NCBI GenBank assembly: GCA_947498125.1
Contig: CANMJH010000001.1
Location: 1,302,001 to 1,366,000 of the forward strand
Reading direction: 5' to 3'
DNA: 64,000 bases
DNA from: an uncultured Nioella sp.
Lineage (GTDB): Bacteria; Pseudomonadota; Alphaproteobacteria; Rhodobacterales; Rhodobacteraceae
The position numbers and the translations under genes were made by a program. This document shows, piece by piece, positions 26,397 through 35,769 of this stretch (position 1 is the first letter of the stretch; each line of letters starts with the position of its first letter). The notes beneath the pieces were generated by a model. It was not told the origin of the DNA. It was given only the letters and a program-made list of their open reading frames with translations, and ran no database searches.

Positions 26397-27074
26397 TTAG
26401 CCGCGCACGGCGGGCAGCAAGTTTTCGCATAACCCCAAAAGATCGCGGTAATCATGCAAAAGCGCGTCTGGCTTCATATCCGCTACGCCAAGCCCCAGAG
26501 GCCCGAATGTCACCAGCGCAGACAAGGCCCCGGCGGCGCGTGAAGTTTCACGATCCGTAATCGTGTCACCAATCAGGACAGATTGCGAAATATCACCGCC
26601 CACCTGCTCGACTGCAACAATCAGGGGCACCGGGTCGGGTTTGCGCACTGGCAATGTGTCGGCGCCAATGAGCGTCCCAAAGAGATGCGATATTCCAAGC
26701 TTTGCAACAAGCTCCACCGCCATCGCTTCGGGTTTGTTTGTGCAAATCCCGGTCCGAAACCCTGCAGCGCGAACCGCTTCAATAGCCGGAACCACGCCGG
26801 GGTACAGCTCGGTATGGGTGTCAAGCGCGTCTGCATAGGCTTCAAGCAAAATCGGATATCCAACCTCAACCGCCGCCTCGATATCGTCGTGACCCGCACG
26901 TTCAAGGCTAAGCGTTAGCATAGCGCGACCTCCGCGAAAGGCGGTGGCGTCATCCTGACCGCGATGCAATTGGGGCAACATCCCCATCTGTATCATTGCG
27001 GAATTTGCGGCGACGATCAGGTCCCCACTGGTATCGGCAAGCGTTCCATCAAGGTCGAAAATAACTGTGCGCAT
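26397..27074 (-). CDS. gph: HAD-family hydrolase, phosphoglycolate phosphatase-like
   Basis: A 225-residue HAD phosphatase. Motif I is FDLDGTLADT (residues 6-15), motif II is ICTNKPE, and the GDTITD near residue 168 carries the Mg-binding acids. The cap domain is the small helical type seen in Gph, which removes phosphate from 2-phosphoglycolate formed during DNA repair or by Rubisco. Other HAD substrates cannot be excluded. It diverges from glmU. Confidence 0.85.
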   Translation of the reverse strand: MRTVIFDLDGTLADTSGDLIVAANSAMIQMGMLPQLHRGQDDATAFRGGRAMLTLSLERAGHDDIEAAVEVGYPILLEAYADALDTHTELYPGVVPAIEAVRAAGFRTGICTNKPEAMAVELVAKLGISHLFGTLIGADTLPVRKPDPVPLIVAVEQVGGDISQSVLIGDTITDRETSRAAGALSALVTFGPLGLGVADMKPDALLHDYRDLLGLCENLLPAVRG

Positions 27075-27208
27075 GGGCCCCTAACCCGGCAAGCGGCAAG
27101 TTTCCGCTGGCCTATTGAAACGATCCGTAAAGCAATTTGACGGCCCCTTCACTTGCGCGGGGCCACTACATGCTTAATACCGGGATCAGAAAAACGAAAG
27201 CAGGTGTT

Positions 27209-28573
27209 ATGCAGGATCAATCGCGCCCTATCGCGCTGGTCATTTTGGCGGCAGGGCAAGGCAGCCGGATGCAGTCGGATCTTCCAAAGGTTCTTCACGA
27301 AATTGGCGGTGCGCCCTTGGTTGTGCACGGCATCGAAGCCGGGCTCAGTCTTGAGCCTGCGCGGCTGATTGTTGTCACCGGACATGGCAGCGACCTGGTT
27401 GAGGCCGCCGTGTCGGCCCATAATCCCGCCGCGCAGACCGTGCAGCAAACCGAGCAGCTTGGCACGGGCCACGCCGTATTGCAGGCCAAAGAGGCTTTGG
27501 ACGGCTTTGATGGCGATGTGCTGGTCCTTTATGGCGACACACCTTTTGTGAGGGCCGAAACACTAGAGGCCATGCGGGCGGCGCGGGCCACGCATGATAT
27601 TGTTGTTTTGGGCTTTAACGCCGCTGATCCGGGCCGCTATGGGCGGCTGATTATGGAGGGCGACGCGCTTTTGAAAATCGTGGAAGCCAAGGATGCCAGC
27701 CCCGAAGAATTGGATGTCGATTTCTGCAATTCCGGGCTGCTTTGCGCCGATGCGGCAACTGTGATGCGTCTGCTTGAAAATGTTGGCAACGAAAACGCCT
27801 CTGGCGAATATTACCTGACGGATGTGCCGGAATTGGCCAAGGCCGAGGGGCTACGCGCCACTGCGATTGCCTGTGATGAGGCTGAAACCCTTGGCATCAA
27901 CACACGCGGCGAATTGGCAAAGGCCGAGGCGCTGTTTCAGGCAAATAAACGCAATGAGGCCATGGAAAATGGCGCGACGCTGACCGCGCCCGATACCGTT
28001 TTCTTTGCGTTTGATACCTATCTTGGCCGCGATGTCATGGTTGAGCCCAATGTCGTTTTCGGCTCCGGCGTGACCGTCGAAAACGGTGCGCGCATCCGAG
28101 CATTTTCGCATCTTGAAGGCACCCATGTTGGCGCGCGCGCGGTTGTTGGCCCCTATGCCCGTTTGCGCCCCGGCGCAGAACTGGGCAACGACACCAAAAT
28201 CGGCAATTTTGTTGAGATAAAAGCGGCCGAAATTGGCGAAGGCGCCAAGGTTAATCATCTTTCCTATATCGGCGATGCCAGCATTGGCGAGGCCAGCAAT
28301 ATCGGCGCGGGCACGATCACCTGCAACTATGATGGCGTCTTTAAACACCGCACCGAAATTGGGGCGGATGTCTTTATTGGCTCGAACACCATGCTTGTGG
28401 CACCAGTGACCATTGGTGATGGTGCTATGACCGGATCAGGGTCCGTTATCAACAGCGATGTACCCGCGGGTGACATGGCAATTGCGCGGGCCAAGCAGGT
28501 CAATAAAAAGGGCCTTGGGGCGCGATTGATGGCAAAGCTCAGAGCGCAGAAACAAGCAAAAAAGGGGCAGTAA
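27209..28573 (+). CDS. glmU: Bifunctional GlmU: glucosamine-1-P acetyltransferase / GlcNAc-1-P uridylyltransferase
   Basis: Makes UDP-GlcNAc for peptidoglycan and lipid A. The 454-residue protein has the uridylyltransferase N-terminal part (LAAGQGSRMQSDLPKVLHEI, GTGHAVLQA, YGDTPF) and a C-terminal left-handed beta-helix of hexapeptide repeats with the acetyltransferase segment NIGAGTITCNYDG. The start at 27209 has AGG at close spacing; earlier in-frame starts give a non-conserved extension. It is followed one base later by glmS, which makes the precursor glucosamine-6-phosphate. Confidence 0.97.
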   Translation: MQDQSRPIALVILAAGQGSRMQSDLPKVLHEIGGAPLVVHGIEAGLSLEPARLIVVTGHGSDLVEAAVSAHNPAAQTVQQTEQLGTGHAVLQAKEALDGFDGDVLVLYGDTPFVRAETLEAMRAARATHDIVVLGFNAADPGRYGRLIMEGDALLKIVEAKDASPEELDVDFCNSGLLCADAATVMRLLENVGNENASGEYYLTDVPELAKAEGLRATAIACDEAETLGINTRGELAKAEALFQANKRNEAMENGATLTAPDTVFFAFDTYLGRDVMVEPNVVFGSGVTVENGARIRAFSHLEGTHVGARAVVGPYARLRPGAELGNDTKIGNFVEIKAAEIGEGAKVNHLSYIGDASIGEASNIGAGTITCNYDGVFKHRTEIGADVFIGSNTMLVAPVTIGDGAMTGSGSVINSDVPAGDMAIARAKQVNKKGLGARLMAKLRAQKQAKKGQ

Positions 28574-28574
28574 A

Positions 28575-30392
28575 ATGTGCGGGATTGTTGGCGTTTTAGG
28601 CGATCACGAAGTGGCCCCGATTTTGGTCGAGGCGTTGAAACGGTTGGAATATCGCGGCTATGACAGCGCCGGGATTGCGACCGTCAATGATGGCGTCTTG
28701 GCGCGCCGCAGGGCCGTCGGAAAGCTTGTGAACCTCTCGGATTTGCTTGTGCATGAGCCTTTGACTGGCAAAGCCGGGATCGGACACACAAGATGGGCAA
28801 CACATGGCGCGCCCACTGTCACAAATGCTCACCCCCACCGCGCAGGCCGCGTTGCAGTAGTCCATAACGGCATCATCGAAAATTTCCGCGAATTGCGCGC
28901 CGAGCTGGGCGCACAAGGGATTGAGTTTGCAACCGACACCGACACTGAAACCATTGCGCTATTGTGTGAAAGCTTGCTTGATTCTGGTCTCGCTCCAAAA
29001 GACGCGGCGCGCGAAACCTTGCAAAAACTGGACGGTGCCTTTGCGCTGTGCTTTTTGTTTGAGGGTCAGGACGATTTGCTTGTTGCAGCCCGTAAAGGCT
29101 CGCCTTTGGCTGTCGGTCATGGCGACGGCGAAATGTTCGTCGGCTCGGACGCGATTGCTCTGTCCAACATGACAGACCGGGTTACCTATTTGGAAGAAGG
29201 CGATTATGCCTTCATCGCCCGTCGAGACCTGCAGATTTTCGACGCCGAAGACCGCCCTGCCAATCGCGAGATCCACAAAGTTGCGACCCAAGCCACGCAG
29301 ATCGACAAGGGCGGGCACAAGCATTTCATGGCCAAAGAGGTCTTTGAGCAGCCCGTGGTCTTGTCTGAATGTTTGGGCCACTACGGCAGCGGAGATGCCG
29401 TTGAAATTCCCGAGGGCGATGTTGATTTCAGCCAAACGGACCGGCTTATCTTAGTGGCTTGCGGCACGGCCAATTATGCCTGTTTGGTCGCGAAATACTG
29501 GTTCGAACAGCTTGCTGGCTTGCCATGCGAGGTCGATATCGCCTCTGAATTCCGCTACCGCGAACCGCCCGTCTCGGATAAATCCACAGCCCTTTTTGTC
29601 AGCCAATCCGGCGAGACAGCCGACACGCTGGCGGCCCTGCGGTATTGCTCGGGCAAAGTTGCGCGTATTTTGTCTGTGGTGAATGTTGCTGAAAGCTCCA
29701 TCGCGCGTGAAAGCGATCTGGCGCTGCCAATTTTGGCTGGCGTTGAAATCGGCGTCGCCTCGACCAAGGCGTTTGTATGCCAGTTGGGCGTGCTGGCCAA
29801 TCTCGCGATTTTGGCGGCCCGGCAGCGCGGCCGGATCGATGCGGCCCGTGAAGCCGAACTGTTGATTACCTTGCGCGGCCTGCCCGGCATGATCAATCAA
29901 GCGCTGGCATTAGAAGACCAGATTAAGGACCTGACTTGGCCACTCAGCCGTGCTGAAACCGTGCTGTTCCTTGGACGCGGCGCGATGTTCCCTCTCGCGC
30001 TGGAAGGTGCATTAAAGCTGAAAGAAATCAGCTACATCCATGCCGAAGGTTATGCCTCTGGCGAGCTAAAACACGGACCAATTGCGTTGGTCGATAAATC
30101 CGTACCCGTCATTGTGATGGCCCCCCGCGATGCGCTTTTCGATAAGACCGTGAGCAATATGCAAGAGGTGATGGCTCGAGAGGGCAAAGTACTGCTTGTA
30201 ACCGATGGCGAAGGCGCGGATTGTGCTGGCGAAGGCGTTTGGAAAACGCTTGTGATGCCCGAGATCGATCCGATTTTCGCGCCTATCCTGTATTCCGTTC
30301 CGGCGCAGTTAATTGCCTATCACACGGCTGTTCACAAAGGGACGGATGTCGACCAACCCCGCAACTTGGCAAAGTCTGTGACTGTAGAATGA
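28575..30392 (+). CDS. glmS: Glutamine-fructose-6-phosphate aminotransferase (isomerizing)
   Basis: Converts fructose-6-phosphate and glutamine to glucosamine-6-phosphate. The 605-residue protein begins MCGIVGVLGD with the N-terminal nucleophile Cys2 of the glutaminase domain. It contains GHTRWATHG and VHNGIIENFRELR, then two SIS domains (SQSGETADTLAALRY; EGALKLKEISYIHAEGYASGELKHG split across the second) and the C-terminal DQPRNLAKSVTVE. The gene overlaps the GNAT start by 4 nt. The pairing with glmU gives a compact UDP-GlcNAc supply unit. Confidence 0.97.
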   Translation: MCGIVGVLGDHEVAPILVEALKRLEYRGYDSAGIATVNDGVLARRRAVGKLVNLSDLLVHEPLTGKAGIGHTRWATHGAPTVTNAHPHRAGRVAVVHNGIIENFRELRAELGAQGIEFATDTDTETIALLCESLLDSGLAPKDAARETLQKLDGAFALCFLFEGQDDLLVAARKGSPLAVGHGDGEMFVGSDAIALSNMTDRVTYLEEGDYAFIARRDLQIFDAEDRPANREIHKVATQATQIDKGGHKHFMAKEVFEQPVVLSECLGHYGSGDAVEIPEGDVDFSQTDRLILVACGTANYACLVAKYWFEQLAGLPCEVDIASEFRYREPPVSDKSTALFVSQSGETADTLAALRYCSGKVARILSVVNVAESSIARESDLALPILAGVEIGVASTKAFVCQLGVLANLAILAARQRGRIDAAREAELLITLRGLPGMINQALALEDQIKDLTWPLSRAETVLFLGRGAMFPLALEGALKLKEISYIHAEGYASGELKHGPIALVDKSVPVIVMAPRDALFDKTVSNMQEVMAREGKVLLVTDGEGADCAGEGVWKTLVMPEIDPIFAPILYSVPAQLIAYHTAVHKGTDVDQPRNLAKSVTVE

Positions 30393-30985
30393 CCCATCTC
30401 GGGCCACATGATCTGGCATTAAAAGGGCGTCATGTTTCCCTTCTTCCCTTGGCACACGAGCATGCAGATGCCTTGGCTGAAGCCAGCCACGCAGGTGGCT
30501 TGCAAGATTTGTGGTATACGACCGTCCCATCCCCAAGCGGCATCGAAGCCGAGATTGAACGTCGCTTGGCGGAACGCGATGCGGGCACCATGTTGCCCTT
30601 CACGACATGTGACGCAAAGGGCGTTCCCATCGGCATGACGACATTCATGAATATTGACGCCGTCACGCCGCGCGTCGAAATCGGCTCGACATGGATCACA
30701 CCAGACGCGCAGCGCGGCCCGGTGAATACCGAAGCGAAACGACTGATGTTGGGCCATGCGTTTGATGTCTGGGGCTGCGTGGCAGTCGAGTTCCGCACAC
30801 ATCGCCTTAACACGCAATCGCGCCGCGCAATTGAACGCCTTGGCGCGCAGCTGGATGGCATTTTGCGGGATCATATGCGCCTGTCCAACGGAACGCTGCG
30901 TGATACGGCCGTCTATTCCATCCTAAAGACGGAATGGCCGACGATCAGCGCCCATCTCGACTGGCAGATTGCGCGACCTAGATGA
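30389..30985 (+). CDS. GNAT-family N-acetyltransferase (RimL-like)
   Basis: A 198-residue protein of the RimJ/RimL-type acetyltransferases. The acetyl-CoA region is around VEIGSTWITPDAQRGPVNTEAK, and the typical strand-helix VEFRTHRLNTQSRRAIERLGAQLDGIL with LRDTAVYSIL follows. The acceptor may be a ribosomal protein or a small amine. Its ATG overlaps the glmS stop (ATGA), so it should be co-translated. An open extension upstream lies inside glmS and is rejected. Confidence 0.87.
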   Translation: MTHLGPHDLALKGRHVSLLPLAHEHADALAEASHAGGLQDLWYTTVPSPSGIEAEIERRLAERDAGTMLPFTTCDAKGVPIGMTTFMNIDAVTPRVEIGSTWITPDAQRGPVNTEAKRLMLGHAFDVWGCVAVEFRTHRLNTQSRRAIERLGAQLDGILRDHMRLSNGTLRDTAVYSILKTEWPTISAHLDWQIARPR

Positions 30986-31668
30986 CAATTTCAGTCAAAG
31001 ACGCTCTTACGATACTCAATGCAGCCGCCGAACCCGGCCGGTCCGAGCAAATGCGTGCGTACCACAAGGTTGACCGGCATTATATTGGCCTCTCCAATCT
31101 GGTCTGTAATGATTTGGCGACCCAGTGGCGCAAAGACACAGGCCTTGACGATCGACTGACCTTGGCGGGCGGTCTTTGGCAAACCAATATTTTTGAGGCG
31201 CGGATTACAGCCGCCAAGCTTTTGGTACAGGCGCGCATTAAGCCAGACGACACGCCGGTTTGGGAGCTTATCCAGTCATGGATGCCAGATTTTGACAGCT
31301 GGGCCATTGCCGATGCTGTGGCAATGGCCGGGCAAAGGCGGCTGGTTGCAGATCCCAGGCGGCTAGATGTTGTTGAAGGCTGGACACAGTCAGACCACCT
31401 TTGGACCAAACGTGCGGCTTTGGTATTCACGTTGCCATGGTGCAAGCAGCGCCACCCAAAGCCTGAAGAAATAGCAGCCCGCACCCGCATCCTTGGCTGG
31501 GCGGCCGACTACACAAATGACCCAGAGTGGTTCATCCAAAAGTCCGTCGCATGGTGGCTTAGGGATCTATCCAAGAAAGACCCCGACACGGTCAGGTCAT
31601 TCCTGGCAGATCACGGCCCCAATATGAAACCTTTCGCCCAAAAAGAGGCCGCACGCCTGCTTACTTGA
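30982..31668 (+). CDS. AlkD-like DNA alkylation repair protein
   Basis: A 228-residue all-helical HEAT-like repeat protein resembling AlkC/AlkD DNA glycosylases. Features are YIGLSNLVCNDLATQW near the N-terminus, LWQTNIFEARITAAKLL, and WFIQKSVAWWLRDLSKKDPDTV, with the aromatic Trp and Asp expected around the lesion-binding face. It would excise 3-methyl or 7-methyl purines. It overlaps the GNAT stop by 4 nt and is the last gene before the lysC leader region. Confidence 0.88.
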   Translation: MTISVKDALTILNAAAEPGRSEQMRAYHKVDRHYIGLSNLVCNDLATQWRKDTGLDDRLTLAGGLWQTNIFEARITAAKLLVQARIKPDDTPVWELIQSWMPDFDSWAIADAVAMAGQRRLVADPRRLDVVEGWTQSDHLWTKRAALVFTLPWCKQRHPKPEEIAARTRILGWAADYTNDPEWFIQKSVAWWLRDLSKKDPDTVRSFLADHGPNMKPFAQKEAARLLT

Positions 31669-32019
31669 TGCACCTGTCGGTTTGAAATGGGTCAAGGGTC
31701 GCTCAGCGATGGCCAAAGGCCACTTGCCCTTGAGGCGCATCAAAGCGGCCAAAGCCTTGAACTGGCGCGGATGGGCGGGTGTGCCCGTCAGCGCCTCTTA
31801 GCAATATGGCCCTTTCCCTTTCGTCCCGCTCACCTCAAAAATCATCCACATTCTGACCTCATGGTGGGGCGGGCGCCCGGATTGGCCCGCAGGGGCAGTC
31901 CGGGCGCCCGCCCTCTCGCGACGACGAAAGTCGGCGCAACCCACCGCGATCCATCGCCCCCTTGTCTCTTAACGCGCACCCCTCTAAGAAGCGCCGGATG
32001 AACAAGGGAGAATGGCACA
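31669..32019 (+). other. Non-coding, hairpin-rich region upstream of lysC
   Basis: 351 nt with no convincing gene; the only long open frame is Pro/Arg-rich low-quality sequence. It has several good inverted repeats. TCAAGGG pairs with CCCTTGA around GGCC-AAA-GGCC (about 31692-31732). A perfect 15-bp stem GGGCGGGCGCCCGGA (31867-31881) pairs with its complement at 31899-31913, and CGAC-GAAA-GTCG (31922-31933) has a GNRA-type tetraloop. The strongest hairpin could end the glmU transcript or be part of a lysC leader. I cannot assign it to a known riboswitch. Confidence 0.5.
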
Positions 32020-33258
32020 ATGCCCATTCTGGTGATGAAATTCGGCGGCACGTCGGTCGCCACGCTTGACCGTATTAAGCGCGCCGCAAAGCGTGTGGGC
32101 CGGGAAGTGGCCAATGGCTATGATGTCATTGTCATCGTCTCTGCCATGTCTGGAAAAACCAATGAGCTTGTCGGCTGGGTTGAAGAAACCTCGCAGCTTT
32201 ATGACGCCCGCGAATATGACGCCGTGGTTAGCTCCGGCGAGCAAGTAACAGCTGGCCTTATGGCGCTGACATTGCAGGAAATGGATGTGCCGGCGCGCAG
32301 CTGGCAGGGTTGGCAAGTGCCGCTCAAGACCAATTCCGCCCACGCCGCCGCCCGGATCGAAGAGATCGGCACCGATAATATCAACGCCAAATTTGGCGAA
32401 GGCATGAAGGTTGCGGTTGTCGCAGGGTTTCAAGGCATCACTGAAGAAAACCGGATTGCGACGCTTGGCCGGGGCGGCTCGGACACGACAGCCGTTGCCT
32501 TTGCAGCCGCATTCGACGCCGAACGCTGTGATATCTACACCGATGTCGACGGCGTCTACACCACCGATCCACGCGTCTGCGCGAAAGCGCGGAAAATGGA
32601 TAAGATTAGCTTTGAAGAAATGCTTGAGCTTGCCAGCCTTGGCGCGAAAGTTCTTCAAACCCGCTCGGTCGAGCTAGCCATGCGCTTTAATGTTAAGCTG
32701 CGCGTATTGTCCAGCTTTGACGAATATGACCCAGAAGCAGGCACATTGGTCTGCGACGAGGAGGATATCATGGAACAAAACGCCGTTGCCGGGGTCGCCT
32801 TTTCAAAGGATGAAGCCAAGGTCACTTTGGTCTCTGTCGCGGACCGTCCGGGCGTCTCTGCTGCCATCTTTGGCCCCTTGGCCGAAGCTGGCGTGAATGT
32901 CGATATGATTGTGCAGAATATCTCGGAAGAGGGTCGCACAGATATGACCTTCTCGTGCCCGATCAATCAGGTGGCGCGAGCCGAGGCTGCGATGAATGCA
33001 GCAAAAGAACGCGGCGAGATCAATTTTCATGGTTTGGTCTCGGACGAGGAAGTCGCCAAAGTTTCCATCGTTGGCATCGGCATGCGAAGCCATGCGGGGA
33101 TCGCTTCGAAAATGTTTAAGGCCTTGTCGGATGAAAACATCAACATCAAGGTAATCACGACCTCAGAGATTAAAGTTTCGGTCCTGATCGAACGCAAATA
33201 TCTGGAGCTTGCCGTTCAGGCGCTGCACGATGCGTTTGAATTGGAAAAAGACGCCTGA
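32020..33258 (+). CDS. lysC: Aspartate kinase
   Basis: First step of the aspartate pathway to lysine, threonine and methionine. The 412-residue protein has VMKFGGTSVA at residues 5-14, SGEQVTAGLM, the GRGGSDTTAVA nucleotide-phosphate segment and C-terminal ACT domains (VADRPGVSAAIFGPLAEAGVN and VGIGMRSHAGIASKMFKAL), so it is probably feedback-inhibited. Length is that of the single-function type. A rho-independent terminator at 33287-33314 follows, and the hairpin-rich region at 31669-32019 precedes it. Confidence 0.96.
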   Translation: MPILVMKFGGTSVATLDRIKRAAKRVGREVANGYDVIVIVSAMSGKTNELVGWVEETSQLYDAREYDAVVSSGEQVTAGLMALTLQEMDVPARSWQGWQVPLKTNSAHAAARIEEIGTDNINAKFGEGMKVAVVAGFQGITEENRIATLGRGGSDTTAVAFAAAFDAERCDIYTDVDGVYTTDPRVCAKARKMDKISFEEMLELASLGAKVLQTRSVELAMRFNVKLRVLSSFDEYDPEAGTLVCDEEDIMEQNAVAGVAFSKDEAKVTLVSVADRPGVSAAIFGPLAEAGVNVDMIVQNISEEGRTDMTFSCPINQVARAEAAMNAAKERGEINFHGLVSDEEVAKVSIVGIGMRSHAGIASKMFKALSDENINIKVITTSEIKVSVLIERKYLELAVQALHDAFELEKDA

Positions 33259-33286
33259 TCCGACTTTCAGGTTTTTGAATGAATAG

Positions 33287-33314
33287 AAAACCGCGGCCCG
33301 CGCCGCGGTTTTGC
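33287..33314 (+). terminator. Rho-independent terminator after lysC
   Basis: A perfect 10-bp stem, AAAACCGCGG (33287-33296) and CCGCGGTTTT (33303-33312), with a 6-nt loop. It lies 28 nt after the lysC stop and ends in four T residues. Confidence 0.8.
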
Positions 33315-33467
33315 ATTTTGCAACCCAGCCTTCATTCGCGTAAAATCGGCGCAAGGACGCATCTTAACCAGTTGGAAACCTTTGCGCCGTTGCACCCGCC
33401 CCCCCGGGCACGCTATGCCTAAGGTCAGGGGGCGCAATACGATCCCCGAAATACGGGAGCGGGCAGA

Positions 33468-35711
33468 ATGGCCGAGCGGACAGAATCCGAGAGCCGTAAG
33501 CTCTTAAGACGCTTACAGGCGACGATGGCCGAAGCCGGGGCCGGTCAGGAACGACTGGACCGGATCACTTCGATTATCGCCGATTCTATGGGCACTGAAG
33601 TGTGCTCAATCTATCTTTTTCGCGACGACATAACGCTAGAACTCTGCGCTAGCCGTGGGCTTGCGCCTGAGGCGGTCCACGTCACCCGTATGCGTGTCGG
33701 AGAAGGGCTTGTGGGCCGCGTCGCCAATAAAATGCGTCCCATTAATTCTGCAAATGCCCCTGCCGAACAAGGGTTCCGCTATATGCCTGAAACCGGCGAA
33801 GAGCGGTATTCGAGCTTTCTGGGGGTCCCTATCCAACGTCTTGGTGAGAAGTTGGGCGTGTTGGTCGTGCAAAGCCAAGAGGCGCGCAGCTACATCGAAG
33901 ATGAGGTCTATGCGCTAGAAGTCGTCGCAATGGTCCTTGCCGAAATGACTGAACTGGGCGCGTTTGTTGGCGAAGGCGCCGCAATGTCAGCCCGCCACCA
34001 GCAATCAGTAATTTTGCAAGGCGGCGTTGGTCAGGAAGGAACGGCAGAGGGCAATGTCTACTTGCATGAGCCACGCGTCGTCATCACCAACCCGATTGCC
34101 GAAGACCCCCATGCAGAACTGACGCGGCTACATGAATCAGTAGACGAGTTGCGGATTTCAGTTGACCAGATGCTCGACAATGCACCTTCGGGCGATGCCG
34201 AGCAGATCGAAGTTTTGCAAGCCTACCGCATGTTCGCAAATTCACGCGGCTGGATGCGGCGCATGGAGGAAGATATCGCGCGCGGCTTGTCTGCCGAAGC
34301 TGCTGTCGAAAAAGAACAATCCGCCGCCCGCGCCCGAATGGCAACGGTGCCGGATGCTTATCTGCGCGAGCGTTTGCACGATCTGGACGATCTTTCAAAC
34401 CGCCTCTTGCGATTGCTGACCGGGCAAGGCGCAAATACAGGGGCTCAAATGCCGGATAATCCGGTGCTTGTGGCCCGAAATATCGGCCCGGCGGAACTAT
34501 TGGATTATGGCCGGTCTCTGAAGGGCGTGGTTCTCGAGGATGGCTCGGTCGCTAGCCATGCTGCAATTGTCGCACGCGCTTTGGCGATTCCGCTGGTGGT
34601 ACATACCAAGGGCATTATTGCCGAGGCCCTCAATGGCGACGCTATTTTAGTTGATGGCGATGCCGGCACCGTGCACCTGCGCCCAGAGGAATCCGTATCC
34701 ACCGCATTTCGTGACAAGATGGCAATGCATGCCGCCGCCCAAGAGCGCTATGCCTCGATCCGAGAGAAGCCTGCACAGACGTTAGATGACACCGTGATTG
34801 AGCTGCATATGAATGCAGGTCTTATGGCCGATCTGCCATCGCTGCCATCATCTGGCGCAACAGGCGTGGGGCTTTTTCGAACTGAATTGCAGTTTCTAAC
34901 CCGGTCAACGGTACCAAAACGCGGTGAATTGGCGGCGCTTTATTCCACAGTTATGGACTCGGCAGGCGGCAAACGCGTGGCGTTCCGAACCCTCGACATC
35001 GGGTCGGACAAAGTTCTGCCTTACATGAAACGCCCAGAAGAGCCGAACCCGGCCCTTGGCTGGCGCGCGATCCGGGTGGGTTTGGACAAACCGGGTGTAA
35101 TGCGGATGCAGTTGCAGGCGCTGATCCGGGCCGCAAACGGGCGCGCTCTGACGATCATGTTCCCGTTTATCGCGCAATTCGAAGAATTTACGGCAGCGCG
35201 CGATCTCTTGATGCGAACTCTGGACAGCGAATCGAAGTTGGGCCATGTCATGCCCAAAAGCGTTGAAGTTGGCGCTATGTTGGAAACACCCTCTTTGGCT
35301 TTCGCGCCGCGGCAGTTTTTCGAATTGGCCGATTTCATTTCGATCGGCGGCAACGACCTGAAACAGTTTTTCTTTGCCGCTGACCGTGAGAACGAGCAGG
35401 TTCGCCGTCGCTATGACACGCTAAATGTCAGTTTCCTGACCTTTATCGAACAGATTGTTGAACGCTGCGCAGACACAAGCACGCCGCTAAGCTTTTGCGG
35501 GGAAGATGCCGGACGGCCAACCGAAGCGTTGTGTTTTGCCGCTATGGGCCTGCGGTCGCTTTCAATGCGCCCTGCTTCAATTGGGCCGGTTAAAAACCTT
35601 TTGCGCCGGGTTGATCTACGCGAAGTGCGCGCGGTGATTCACGAAGCGCAGGGATCTGGCGCGCAATCTGTGCGGCCAGCGGTCAACGAATGGCTAAGGA
35701 TGCAAAGCTAG
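33468..35711 (+). CDS. ptsP: Phosphoenolpyruvate-protein phosphotransferase, nitrogen PTS enzyme I
   Basis: EI-Ntr takes phosphate from PEP and passes it to NPr and EIIA-Ntr, a regulatory chain that responds to nitrogen and potassium state. The 747-residue protein has an N-terminal GAF domain (about 25-165) as in PtsP, then the PTS EI part with catalytic H364 in EDGSVASHAAIVARAL, the PEP-binding TGVGLFRTELQFL and NPALGWRAIR, and LSFCGEDAGRP near the end. Length and domain order separate it from sugar-PTS PtsI. It lies after a terminator and about 150 nt of DNA that may hold its promoter. Confidence 0.95.
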   Translation: MAERTESESRKLLRRLQATMAEAGAGQERLDRITSIIADSMGTEVCSIYLFRDDITLELCASRGLAPEAVHVTRMRVGEGLVGRVANKMRPINSANAPAEQGFRYMPETGEERYSSFLGVPIQRLGEKLGVLVVQSQEARSYIEDEVYALEVVAMVLAEMTELGAFVGEGAAMSARHQQSVILQGGVGQEGTAEGNVYLHEPRVVITNPIAEDPHAELTRLHESVDELRISVDQMLDNAPSGDAEQIEVLQAYRMFANSRGWMRRMEEDIARGLSAEAAVEKEQSAARARMATVPDAYLRERLHDLDDLSNRLLRLLTGQGANTGAQMPDNPVLVARNIGPAELLDYGRSLKGVVLEDGSVASHAAIVARALAIPLVVHTKGIIAEALNGDAILVDGDAGTVHLRPEESVSTAFRDKMAMHAAAQERYASIREKPAQTLDDTVIELHMNAGLMADLPSLPSSGATGVGLFRTELQFLTRSTVPKRGELAALYSTVMDSAGGKRVAFRTLDIGSDKVLPYMKRPEEPNPALGWRAIRVGLDKPGVMRMQLQALIRAANGRALTIMFPFIAQFEEFTAARDLLMRTLDSESKLGHVMPKSVEVGAMLETPSLAFAPRQFFELADFISIGGNDLKQFFFAADRENEQVRRRYDTLNVSFLTFIEQIVERCADTSTPLSFCGEDAGRPTEALCFAAMGLRSLSMRPASIGPVKNLLRRVDLREVRAVIHEAQGSGAQSVRPAVNEWLRMQS

Positions 35712-35714
35712 TCA

Positions 35715-35747
35715 TAGAAAAAGCCTGCCCCGAAAGCCGGGACAGGC
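35715..35747 (-). terminator. Rho-independent terminator of the small secreted protein gene
   Basis: On the minus strand GCCTGTCCCG (35747-35738) pairs with CGGGGCAGGC (35732-35723), including one G-U wobble, followed by TTTTT (35722-35718). It lies 22 nt after the stop of the gene at 35770-36090, and also just past the ptsP stop on the other strand. Confidence 0.75.
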
Positions 35748-35769
35748 CATGCATTGCGTGCAGAAAGTC

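Noticed and set aside
31687-32001. A 104-residue plus-strand frame before lysC
   Set aside because: Pro/Arg-rich sequence spanning strong inverted repeats, with no ribosome binding site or known domain; better explained as a structured non-coding region.
31669-32019. Lysine or SAM riboswitch before lysC
   Set aside because: I could not find the conserved cores of either class; only generic hairpins are visible.
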